From contig QFQQ01000047.1 of assembly GCA_003243445.1 (NCBI GenBank), positions 1 to 49,099 on the forward strand: 49,099 nt of DNA, given 5' to 3'. Within the stretch, counting starts at the first letter, position 1; each line of letters starts with the position of its first letter. The translations under genes and the position numbers were made by a program. Below, piece after piece: positions 1-7,787 of the stretch. Under the pieces are notes generated by a model. That model was not told where the DNA came from. It worked only from the letters and a program-made list of their open reading frames with translations, and did no database searches. The DNA is from Citrobacter freundii. Its GTDB lineage: Bacteria > Bacteroidota > Bacteroidia > Chitinophagales > Chitinophagaceae.

Positions 1-13
1 CAATAGTGAGGAT

Positions 14-152
14 AAATCTGCGAAATCCGCGGGAACCTTACGCAAGTCCGAAAATTTGGGTAACGATTAGCCTGAAGGGAGAGATTTAGAGGGGGCCCTA
101 CGCCAGGCGCTTAACTAAACGACATTGAATTTTAATTGTGGGTGAGGAATGC
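14..152. repeat. Dispersed repeat copy at left edge, inverted relative to the right-edge copy
   Basis: The segment matches, as reverse complement, positions 48921-49073. Both share the block GGGAACCTTACGC, a unique-looking core of about 50 nt (containing AAATTTGGGTAACGAT and CTACGCCAGG) and the block ACGAC-A-TGAATTTTAATT followed by GGGTGAGGAATGC. The right-edge copy carries about 17 extra nt in the middle. Positions 1-43 also match 26049-26091 with about two differences, so the AAATCTGCG part is shared with the nested repeat at 25.8-26.2 kb. The rest of the gap up to 284 shows nothing else except an A/T-rich leader before the first gene. Confidence 0.8.
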
Positions 153-284
153 GCGGGGCTACACATAACCTTTCACAAGCCCTGGCATCGATTCCTGAAA
201 ACGAATTAGCAATTATTTCACCAACCACCATCATTCTTTTATTATTTTTATTATCAGCAAATCACGGATATAAAAAATAACAGA

Positions 285-1712
285 ATGAAAGAAAAAGGTT
301 TGTTCCTTCTCATCATTGCAGCGTTGCTTGTTTCCTGTTCGCATAAAATAAAGCCGGATCGGCCATCACTCACTGCAACTGATTTCAAACTGGATTCCCT
401 GCCTTATTCTGAGATCAATATTCCCCTTCAGATCAATCTTCTTCCTGTTTATGCACTGGCGGAAAAACAGGTGGACACACTGTTTACTTCCCCTAACTAT
501 CCTAATGACTGGGTACAATCCGCTTGTGATACCCGCTACAAATATTCTTTCCGCCGCGGTCCGCTGAAAATGAAAGCGGCAGGCACCGGTCTTAATCTCT
601 CGTTCACCGGTTTCTACAAGATCATTGGCTCAAGCCGGGGTTGTATCGCGGGCAGAGGCGTTTCTCCCTGGACTGCACCCTGCCGCTGCGGTTTTGACGA
701 ACCTGAACGCCGCGTGAATGTATCGTTCTATAACGCGATGAGCCTGCTCCCCGATTATCATATCAAACTTTCCATCAAGCGAAATGAACCGGTGGCGCTG
801 GATAAATGCGAGGTCTGCTTCTGGGGACAGGATGTGACCAAACAGGTGATGCAGGGACTAAAAACAGAACTGGATACCACCAAAGCTGTGCTTGAACGAA
901 CTTATGGAAATGTAGATCTTCGCCCGCAATTCCAGCTGCTATGGGATCAGCTTTCAAAAGCCTACAACATATATGAAATGGGCTGGCTGCAAATAAACCC
1001 TCAAAAGATCCGCATCAATAACCTTTACGCAAAAGATGATTCTTTATATGTGAACCTCGGATTGGCAGCAAGACCTGTTGTCAGTCTTGAAAAGCAATCG
1101 ACCCAAAACTCGAAGATCCCCAACATGGGAGAATTGGGCCGCCAGCGTGGCTTCTCTATTTTCCTGGATGCCACCCTTAATTATGATTCATTAAGCTCAT
1201 TGCTTAATCATCAATTGAAGGATAAACAATTTGATTTTAATAAAGGCGTGGTGAAAAAGAAATTCATCATCAAGGATGTAAAGCTATCCGGTGCGGGTAA
1301 TGAAAAACTGATCATCAAGATTGATTTCGGCGGAACGGATAATGGCACATTGTACCTCACCGGCAAACCGGTCTATTCGCCCGAAACACATATCCTTGAA
1401 GTAAAGAATATCGATTTTGATATCTATTCAAAAGATGCATTGCTGAAAACGGCGGAGTGGCTATTCAGCAAAAGGATCATCAATGAAGTATCGAAGCAAA
1501 CACGTTTTGACCTGAACACTTATATAGACAGTGCCAAAGTACAGATCAACCAGCAACTGAACCGGGAATGGTTAAAAGGCATCAGCAGCAAAGGAAAGAT
1601 CGACGATATACAACTGATCGGCATTTATCCGCTCAGGCAGGCACTCGTGATCCGCAGCAACTGCAGCGGCGACCTGGCTGTAAAGGTGGATTCGATCGAT
1701 TTCAGTCTTTGA
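285..1712 (+). CDS. DUF4403 family lipoprotein
   Basis: This is a 475-aa predicted lipoprotein. The N-terminus has a short basic region, a hydrophobic stretch and a lipobox ending in LLVSC, so Cys18 would be lipidated after signal peptidase II cleavage. The body resembles the DUF4403 family: repeated beta-rich segments such as FKLDSLPYSEINIPLQI near the start and an NVDLRPQFQLLWDQLSKAY-like segment in the middle. The family has no firmly assigned activity; a lipid-binding, envelope-facing role is only a guess. The start ATG follows an A-rich leader. Its last 11 bp overlap the end of the convergent GtrA gene, so this is the one convergent pair in the window with no repeat hairpin between the genes. 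Confidence 0.8.
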   Translation: MKEKGLFLLIIAALLVSCSHKIKPDRPSLTATDFKLDSLPYSEINIPLQINLLPVYALAEKQVDTLFTSPNYPNDWVQSACDTRYKYSFRRGPLKMKAAGTGLNLSFTGFYKIIGSSRGCIAGRGVSPWTAPCRCGFDEPERRVNVSFYNAMSLLPDYHIKLSIKRNEPVALDKCEVCFWGQDVTKQVMQGLKTELDTTKAVLERTYGNVDLRPQFQLLWDQLSKAYNIYEMGWLQINPQKIRINNLYAKDDSLYVNLGLAARPVVSLEKQSTQNSKIPNMGELGRQRGFSIFLDATLNYDSLSSLLNHQLKDKQFDFNKGVVKKKFIIKDVKLSGAGNEKLIIKIDFGGTDNGTLYLTGKPVYSPETHILEVKNIDFDIYSKDALLKTAEWLFSKRIINEVSKQTRFDLNTYIDSAKVQINQQLNREWLKGISSKGKIDDIQLIGIYPLRQALVIRSNCSGDLAVKVDSIDFSL

Positions 1713-2214
1713 TCTCCGGAGGCGGGCTCATCTTGAAAGAAAAGTTGCGCTGCGCAATATAACTCGTGATCACCACCACTACAGCAACACATACCTGCGC
1801 GATCTCCGCATGGATATGAAAGTATTCAACAAGGATCTTCAACAGGATCAGGTTCAATGCCGCGTTGAACAGGCAGACGGTGAAATAGCGGAAGAACTGT
1901 GTACGGACCGGTATATCGGAATCTGTAAACACCGCGAATTTCATCAGGAGAAATCCAAAGCAGACATTAAAAAGAAACGACAGTACCAGCGCCGCCACGT
2001 GCGCTTTCAGTGCATAAAATCCCAGGTCAAATGTCTGTTCCCTGAAAATAAACCTGAAGCTGATCACATACACCAGCAAACCCAGCAACATATTCATTCC
2101 CCCACACACCGCATACCTGAAAGTCTGCAGGTTCATGATCTTACGAAACGGAGGATGAAAAAAATCGATAAGGGGTAAGAGAAAGCCGGTAACTGTGGAA
2201 ATATGTTTCTTCAT
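1702..2214 (-). CDS. GtrA family membrane protein
   Basis: A 170-aa polytopic membrane protein with about four hydrophobic segments (around residues 35-55, 70-95, 105-130 and 135-155), the layout of GtrA/DPMS-type small membrane proteins. Typical motifs are FRYAVCGGMNMLLGLLVYV and the FRYFTVCLFNAALNLILL segment. The family takes part in moving undecaprenyl-linked sugars across the inner membrane or in surface glycan modification, usually beside a glycosyltransferase. None is present here, so the substrate is unknown. The chosen ATG gives about 30 residues before the first membrane segment; Met27 (MNLQTF) is an alternative start giving a more usual length. It is divergent from argS. Confidence 0.85.
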   Translation of the reverse strand: MKKHISTVTGFLLPLIDFFHPPFRKIMNLQTFRYAVCGGMNMLLGLLVYVISFRFIFREQTFDLGFYALKAHVAALVLSFLFNVCFGFLLMKFAVFTDSDIPVRTQFFRYFTVCLFNAALNLILLKILVEYFHIHAEIAQVCVAVVVVITSYIAQRNFSFKMSPPPEIKD

Positions 2215-2255
2215 GGTAGGGTAAAAATATTACAATCCGGCAAACGCGCAAAGAA

Positions 2256-2402
2256 TGGATGATCGATAGCCGATGGTGGAATTCCGGATTGAACAGTCCG
2301 GCATTCGTTCGATGGCCGTTTGCTGGTGGCAAATGGCCGGAGGTCAGCTTGAACAATTCGACCGCCCTCGACCATCGAACATCAATCATCGAACATCGAT
2401 CC
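2256..2402. repeat. Family B word-built inverted repeat in the gtrA/argS divergent region
   Basis: The left arm (about 2256-2280) contains GATGATCGAT and CGATGGTGGA. The right arm (about 2368-2402) carries the complementary string CGACCATCGAACATC, then ATCATCGAACATCGAT. Arms are built from 7-nt words of the form GATGNTC. The centre holds a second hairpin at 2314-2338 (GGCCGTTTGC against GCAAATGGCC, 9 of 10 pairs). It sits between divergent genes, and its right arm covers the place where the upstream promoter element of argS should lie. Confidence 0.75.
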
Positions 2403-2425
2403 TCCCGCATTCGCTTTGGTTTTCA

Positions 2426-2433
2426 TATTTTTG
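2426..2433 (+). promoter_or_regulatory. Bacteroidetes-type -7 box (TATTTTTG) of argS
   Basis: TATTTTTG fits the TAnnTTTG -7 consensus known from Bacteroidetes housekeeping promoters. It ends 18 nt before the argS ATG. No clear -33 TTTG is seen; the region it would occupy is at the end of the family B repeat. Confidence 0.5.
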
Positions 2434-2451
2434 CGCCAAAATACAGACCGA

Positions 2452-4227
2452 ATGGGCATTGTAAAACAGGTGAAACCGCTGATTGTAAAGGCGCTGAGCG
2501 AGTTATATGGTTATGGGACAACCGAAAATGAACTTACTATTAACATTACGAAACCGGAATTTGAAGGCGATTATACCCTTGTGCTCTTTTCATTCGTAAA
2601 GCAATTGAAAAAATCGCCCGAGGATTTGGGAAATGAGATCGGTGAATACCTGGTGAAAAATAATGCGGAGCTTTTTTCTGCTTTTAATGTGATCAAAGGG
2701 TTTTTGAACCTAACGATCGCCGATGCCTACTGGCAGAATTTTCTTCTCTCTGCTTATGGTGACCCCAACCTCGGCCGGAAGCAGCCCACCGGTAAAACCG
2801 TGGTGGTTGAATATTCTTCTCCCAATACAAACAAACCGCTTCACCTTGGTCACCTCAGGAACAATTTCCTGGGCTGGAGCGTTGCTCAACTTTTGAAAGA
2901 AACAGGATATGATGTGGTGAAGACCGCCATCCTTAACGACCGCGGGATCCATATCTGCAAATCCATGGTGGCCTGGCAGCGATTTGCCAACGGCGCAACG
3001 CCGGCGTCCACCGGTATTAAAGGCGATCATTTTGTGGGCGACTACTATGTGATGTTTGGCGTAGAACATAAAAAAGAAATGGAGACATTGATCGCCAACG
3101 GCATGAGCAAAGAAGATGCTGATAAGAATGCGCCACTGATGCAGGCCGCGCAAAAAATGCTGCTCGACTGGGAAAATGGTAATAAAGAAGTGCGCGAACT
3201 CTGGCAGAAAATGAATAGCTGGGTTTACGAAGGCTTCAACGAAACCTATACCAAGATCGGGAGCGATTTTGATAAAAATTATTTTGAAAGCGAAACCTAC
3301 CTGCTGGGGAAAGAGTTTGTAGAAGAAGGATTGCAGAAAGGTGTATTCTTTAAAAAAGAAGACGGCAGCGTTTGGATAGATCTCACTGCCGATGGCCTGG
3401 ATGAAAAACTGGTGCTGAGAAAAGATGGCACATCTGTATACATCACGCAGGACCTTGGGCTGGCGGAAGAAAAGTTCAAAGAGTTCAACTATGACCAGAG
3501 CATTTATGTGATCGCTGATGAACAGAATTATCACATGAAAGTGCTGAAGCTGATCCTGCAGAAGCTGGGCAAATCATATGCAGACGGTATCTTCCACCTC
3601 AGCTATGGCCTGGTGGAATTGCCAAGCGGTAGAATGAAGACCCGTGAGGGAACCGTGGTAGATGCCGACGATATTATTGAAGAGCTGAAGAAAGTGGCAA
3701 GAGAGAAAACAGAAGAATTGGGAAAGGTAAAAGATTTCAATCCGGGTGAATTGAATGAGCTGTATGATACGATTGCGCTGGGCGCATTGAAATTCTTTTT
3801 GCTGCGGGTAGATCCGAAAAAGAAAATGGTGTTCAATCCGGAAGATAGTATCGATTTCCATGGTTTTACAGGGCCGTTCATTCAATATACACACGCAAGG
3901 ATCAAATCGATCCTGCGTAAAGAAACTCCGGGCCTGGGTGTGAAAGCCAGCCCAGACCTGATGCCAAAAGAAAAAGAACTGGTCGTATTACTGGAGCAAT
4001 ATGCTGCGGTGGTTGAGCAGGCCGCAAATGAACATAATCCTTCTGCCATTGCGTTGTATGTGTATGATGTGGCAAAGACATTCAGCTCATTCCTGAATGA
4101 TCACTCTGTATTGCATGCAGAGACGGAAGAGAAAAAGCAAACTCGTTTGCAGATCGCGTCACTGACGGGAAATGTGATTGCGGCGGGAATGGGGCTTATG
4201 GGAATCAAAGTGCCTGATAGAATGTAG
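2452..4227 (+). CDS. argS: Arginyl-tRNA synthetase
   Basis: Class I aminoacyl-tRNA synthetase that charges tRNA-Arg with arginine, a cytoplasmic housekeeping enzyme. The 591-aa product has the N-terminal Arg-tRNA synthetase domain (about residues 1-95), the catalytic core with the HIGH-type signature HLGH at residues 131-134 preceded by SSPNTNKP, and the GRMKTREGTVV segment equivalent to KMSKS. An all-alpha anticodon-binding domain with IQYTHARIKSILR and a C-terminal ALYVYDVAKTFSSFLNDHSVL segment follows. A start 12 codons upstream is open, but MGIVKQ at 2452 is preferred because it follows a TATTTTTG promoter box and matches the usual N-terminal length. The gene is complete and ends within a few bases of a family F repeat. 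Confidence 0.97.
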   Translation: MGIVKQVKPLIVKALSELYGYGTTENELTINITKPEFEGDYTLVLFSFVKQLKKSPEDLGNEIGEYLVKNNAELFSAFNVIKGFLNLTIADAYWQNFLLSAYGDPNLGRKQPTGKTVVVEYSSPNTNKPLHLGHLRNNFLGWSVAQLLKETGYDVVKTAILNDRGIHICKSMVAWQRFANGATPASTGIKGDHFVGDYYVMFGVEHKKEMETLIANGMSKEDADKNAPLMQAAQKMLLDWENGNKEVRELWQKMNSWVYEGFNETYTKIGSDFDKNYFESETYLLGKEFVEEGLQKGVFFKKEDGSVWIDLTADGLDEKLVLRKDGTSVYITQDLGLAEEKFKEFNYDQSIYVIADEQNYHMKVLKLILQKLGKSYADGIFHLSYGLVELPSGRMKTREGTVVDADDIIEELKKVAREKTEELGKVKDFNPGELNELYDTIALGALKFFLLRVDPKKKMVFNPEDSIDFHGFTGPFIQYTHARIKSILRKETPGLGVKASPDLMPKEKELVVLLEQYAAVVEQAANEHNPSAIALYVYDVAKTFSSFLNDHSVLHAETEEKKQTRLQIASLTGNVIAAGMGLMGIKVPDRM

Positions 4228-4231
4228 TGTG

Positions 4232-4441
4232 GGTTCCCGCAGATCACGCAGATTTTCTCTCCGTAAAGTGAAAATGTCCTGCGTGCAGGGAATGCCCGAT
4301 AAAATCAATGCGCAGATTTCGCAGATATTTTCCGTTGAAGGAAACAAATCTGCGAAATCTGCGCATTCATATTTTAGTACTATACGTTGATATTGAAGAT
4401 TACCTCCAGCGGATCATCAGATCTGCGTAATCCGCGGGATC
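4232..4441. repeat. Family F nested inverted repeat filling the argS/TPR convergent gap
   Basis: Two nested arm pairs are visible. The outer arms are 4232-4256 (GGTTCCCGCAGATCACGCAG) and about 4417-4441 (CTGCGTAATCCGCGGGATC). The inner arms are a perfect 20-bp pair: 4307-4326 (AATGCGCAGATTTCGCAGAT) and 4348-4367, whose loop itself closes with TTTCC/GGAAA. A small hairpin CCTGC-GT-GCAGG lies near 4279. The element runs from 4 bp after the argS stop codon to the stop codon of the opposing TPR gene, so it probably serves both 3' ends. Confidence 0.8.
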
Positions 4442-5483
4442 AAAGCCCACCCGGCAGCTGCTTCTTCTGCTTCAGCGAAGCAAGGCTCGGATCCATTTCA
4501 ATCGCCTTATCGCAAAGCTGCTGTCCTTTCTCCTTCTCTCCTTTCTTCTGATAGCACATACCGATCATGTACAGTGCTGATGCATTCTGTTTGTCATAAG
4601 CCAGCATCTGATCCCAGTAATCCATTGCTTCCTGGTAACGGCCTTTGAAGTAATATGCTTCAGCCATCATATTCAGGATATTCATATCGCTTGGCCTTTT
4701 CCTCAGGATCTCGCCCAGGATCTTCACACCTTCTTCCAGTTCGCCGGCATTCAGGTAAGCGATGCCCAGATTTTCAAGATAGTCGTTGTCGCGTTTGTAA
4801 CCTTTCTCACCTGCAAGGAGGATATACTTCAGTGCGCTTTTATCTTCATGCATGGCATAATAGATCAGGCCGAGTTCATACATCCAGTTGCTCTTTGTAC
4901 CATCCAGTTCGATTGCTTTTACAAAGAACGGAATGCATTGCTTGTAGTTCTGCATATCGGCATAACTACGCGCGATCATATACGGCACTTCTGCATTTTG
5001 CGGATCTTCTTTTGCCGCAGCGGTCAGGTGTTTGATCGCTTCTCCATAATTTTCCTGGTCATAACTTACTTTACCGATAAAGAAAGCTACTTTCTCTGAA
5101 GGATCAGCCTGTTTCAGCTTACCAGCATACAGGATCACATCATCCTGCTGACGCAGGTTATAGGAAAGATTCATTAGTTGTTTGAAAGTGGCAGCGGAGT
5201 TATCTCCCAGTTCATTCAGCTTCTTGTAATACTCTCTGGACTGCGGATAACGGCGCAGCTCATAAGTTGCAGCGGCAAGTTCAGCGATGATCTCTTTGTT
5301 GGTAGCATCATACGCAGCAGCTCTTTCAAATTGTTTGAAAGATTCCATTTTCCGGCCACTTGCTTTTTCTTGTAAACCTTTTTGATAAAAATAAGAAGCG
5401 CTGTCGGAGGGAGTTGCCGACGGTTGCGCAGCAGCGATCATGCTGCAGAACATACCCAGAACAGGCAGGGTTTTAAGGATCAT
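4440..5483 (-). CDS. Secreted tetratricopeptide repeat protein
   Basis: A 347-aa protein with an N-terminal signal peptide (MILKTLPVLGMFCSMIAAAQ, cleavage likely after the AAAQ region) and tandem TPR units over most of its length. Canonical TPR spacing of small and aromatic residues is visible in units starting around SASYFYQKGLQEKASG, NYGEAIKHLTAAAKEDPQNA, NYKQCIPFFVKAIELDG and RYQEAMDYWDQMLAYDKQNA. TPR proteins are protein-interaction scaffolds; nothing shows its partner. It is probably periplasmic or anchored at the outer membrane. It lies 83 bp upstream of glgB's 3' end, and its stop codon lies inside the family F repeat. Confidence 0.85.
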   Translation of the reverse strand: MILKTLPVLGMFCSMIAAAQPSATPSDSASYFYQKGLQEKASGRKMESFKQFERAAAYDATNKEIIAELAAATYELRRYPQSREYYKKLNELGDNSAATFKQLMNLSYNLRQQDDVILYAGKLKQADPSEKVAFFIGKVSYDQENYGEAIKHLTAAAKEDPQNAEVPYMIARSYADMQNYKQCIPFFVKAIELDGTKSNWMYELGLIYYAMHEDKSALKYILLAGEKGYKRDNDYLENLGIAYLNAGELEEGVKILGEILRKRPSDMNILNMMAEAYYFKGRYQEAMDYWDQMLAYDKQNASALYMIGMCYQKKGEKEKGQQLCDKAIEMDPSLASLKQKKQLPGGL

Positions 5484-5508
5484 TGGACAACGGATTTAGT
5501 ACTCAATA

Positions 5509-5522
5509 GGATTTTAAAATCC
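5509..5522. promoter_or_regulatory. Perfect 14-bp palindrome upstream of the TPR gene
   Basis: GGATTTTAAAATCC is a perfect palindrome located 26 bp upstream of the TPR gene start and 45 bp past the glgB stop. It could be an operator, or part of a weak glgB terminator. There is no T-run directly next to it. Confidence 0.35.
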
Positions 5523-5566
5523 GGGAACACCGAAGCGAACGCCGGACGGGCAACAAGATAGTTCAT

Positions 5567-7594
5567 TTATTTAAGAATCAAAGCGGCCAGCGGCGGCAGA
5601 TTAAGCGTTAAACGATATCTTAACTTGTCTTTATCAACAAGCTCTGAGCGTATATCCGGGTTATATACGTCGCCGGTTCCCCAGAACGATTGATTATCAC
5701 TATTAAATAATTCCCTTGTAAATAATTTACCATCTATGTACACCGTCCAGTCGGGTCTTACCACTGGCGTCATATTGAGTATGATCAACAGGTCTTCTTC
5801 CGTATTTTTACTAACCCTTCTATAGGCGATCACCGATTCCGGCCGGTGGTCAAGATCTACCCATTCGAAACCATCCGGATTGAACTGCAATTCATAAAGT
5901 GCGGGCTCTGCCCGTAACAGCTCGTTCAAGCGCTGCACACAATCTTTCAACATGCGGTGACCATCATATTGAAGAAGACGCCAGTTGAGCTCCGATTTAT
6001 AATTCCATTCAGTCGTTTGCCCGAACTCATTTCCCATGAACAACAACTTCGCCCCGGGATGCGTCCACATATATGTATACATCAACCGGAGGTTCGCAAA
6101 CTTCTGCCATTCATCACCGGGCATTTTATATAACATCGGGCTTTTGCCATGTACTACTTCATCATGACTCAGCGGAAGCATAAAGTTCTCATCGTAATAG
6201 TACATCATGCTGAAGCCAAACTTATCCTGCGCACCTGACCGTTGCAACGGATCAAGCTTGAAATAATCCAGGGTATCATGCATCCAGCCCATCATCCATT
6301 TCATACCAAAGCCAAGACCTCCTCTCCAGGTTGGCTTGGATATACCAGGCCAGTCTGTTGCTTCTTCAGCGATAGTTTGTACATCCGGAAAATCACGGAA
6401 GATCGTTTCATTCAGGTCTTTTAAAAATGCGATCGCTTCAAGATTTCCATCACCTCCATATTCATTCGGCTCCCACTCCCCCACTTCTCTTGAGTAATTC
6501 AGTTTTAGCATGGAGCTTACCGCATCGACCCTGATGCCATCAATATGAAAAACATCAAACCAGAACCTTGCACTGCTGATCAGGAAGGACTTTACCTCTC
6601 CTCTTTTGTAATTAAAAATATAACTGTTCCAGTCTGGATGAAAGCCTTTCCGCATATCCGCATACTCATATGTATGCGTTCCGTCGAACATATACAGACC
6701 ATGTGCATCATAAGGAAAATGCGAGGGAACCCAATCCATGATCACACCGATCCCTTCGTGGTGGAATGCATCAATGAGCCGCATCAATCCCTGCGGATCA
6801 CCAAACCTTGAGGTGGCCGCAAAAAAGCCGGTGCACTGGTAGCCCCAGCTTCCATCAAACGGGTGTTCCATCACAGGCATGAACTCCACATGCGTAAACC
6901 CCATCTGCTTTACATAGGGAACCAGCAGCTCACACATCTGATCATATGTGTTATAGCTTTCCTCATCGTCTGCCGATGGGCGTTGCCAGCTGGCAAGATG
7001 AACTTCATATACACTCCAGGGTGCATCAAGCGCATTATGTTTGCGGCGCGATTGCATCCATTCCTGGTCCTTCCATTCGTAATAAAGATCCCAGGTGATC
7101 GTGGCTGTGTAGGGCCGCTTCTCCCAAAAGTTCGCAAGCGGATCGCCTTTTTCCGTTTCCCTGCCTTCAAAACCGGTAATATGGTATTTATAGGCTTCGC
7201 CTAATTTGAATCCCGGAATAAATCCCTCCCAGATCCCGCTGTTATCCCACCTCGGTGTTAAAGGAAATTGATGCGGTTGCCATTCATTGAAATGCCCGAT
7301 CACGGAAACCCGTGTGGCATTTGGAGCCCAAACACAGAAATACATTCCCCAGGTATCGTTGACCTGTATGGAATGCGAACCGAATTTTTTATAAATGGAA
7401 TAGTGCGTGCCGTTCTGAAAATTGATCACATCCTGCGGCGACAAGATGGAGTAATTCCATACAGGCTTGCTTGTATCAACAAAATGAGTTTCCTCGTACT
7501 TATCATTTTTTAATGCCGGGTAAAATAATTTTTCATTATTTATTTCGTTTTCATCCCGCATTGATTCCCCAATATCCTCTTTTGTGATGTCCAT
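5567..7594 (-). CDS. glgB: 1,4-alpha-glucan branching enzyme
   Basis: GH13 branching enzyme that cuts alpha-1,4 glucan chains and reattaches them in alpha-1,6 linkage during glycogen synthesis in the cytoplasm. The 675-aa product has an N-terminal CBM48-type beta domain (about residues 70-175, with GMYFCVWAPNATRVSVIGHF), the catalytic barrel and a C-terminal all-beta domain. Catalytic residues appear as Asp357 in DGIRVDAV, Glu410 in TIAEEATDWP and Asp478 in LSHDEVVHGK. The layout is like the eukaryotic-type enzymes common in Bacteroidetes. It lies apart from the glgA-glgC unit, separated by two plus-strand genes, and is divergent from the outer-membrane barrel gene. Confidence 0.96.
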   Translation of the reverse strand: MDITKEDIGESMRDENEINNEKLFYPALKNDKYEETHFVDTSKPVWNYSILSPQDVINFQNGTHYSIYKKFGSHSIQVNDTWGMYFCVWAPNATRVSVIGHFNEWQPHQFPLTPRWDNSGIWEGFIPGFKLGEAYKYHITGFEGRETEKGDPLANFWEKRPYTATITWDLYYEWKDQEWMQSRRKHNALDAPWSVYEVHLASWQRPSADDEESYNTYDQMCELLVPYVKQMGFTHVEFMPVMEHPFDGSWGYQCTGFFAATSRFGDPQGLMRLIDAFHHEGIGVIMDWVPSHFPYDAHGLYMFDGTHTYEYADMRKGFHPDWNSYIFNYKRGEVKSFLISSARFWFDVFHIDGIRVDAVSSMLKLNYSREVGEWEPNEYGGDGNLEAIAFLKDLNETIFRDFPDVQTIAEEATDWPGISKPTWRGGLGFGMKWMMGWMHDTLDYFKLDPLQRSGAQDKFGFSMMYYYDENFMLPLSHDEVVHGKSPMLYKMPGDEWQKFANLRLMYTYMWTHPGAKLLFMGNEFGQTTEWNYKSELNWRLLQYDGHRMLKDCVQRLNELLRAEPALYELQFNPDGFEWVDLDHRPESVIAYRRVSKNTEEDLLIILNMTPVVRPDWTVYIDGKLFTRELFNSDNQSFWGTGDVYNPDIRSELVDKDKLRYRLTLNLPPLAALILK

Positions 7595-7680
7595 AAATTC
7601 TTTTGTATGGATTTTTTTGAATTGTGCGTCTGAGAAACAACTTACATCTTTTTATTGAAATATTAACAGCGCTTCAGCCT

Positions 7681-7705
7681 TTCCGGTAATTATTACTAAC
7701 CGGAA
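7681..7705 (+). promoter_or_regulatory. Inverted repeat in the glgB/barrel divergent promoter region
   Basis: TTCCGGT at 7681-7687 is mirrored by ACCGGAA at 7699-7705. It lies just upstream of the sequence GCATTTTTGCG, which resembles a -7 box with one base off (CATTTTTG). The position would suit an operator, but this is inference. No word-built repeat is present in this divergent region. Confidence 0.35.
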
Positions 7706-7787
7706 ATCAGCATTTTTGCGTCGTTCATATAAATATTCGATGTCGTACCCATCCGGATCAATATTTTGCACCCAACCATAAACCACC

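Noticed and set aside
2710..3534. A 274-aa minus-strand open frame inside argS.
   Set aside because: It lies wholly antisense to a well-supported argS and its translation looks like no known protein; typical shadow frame.
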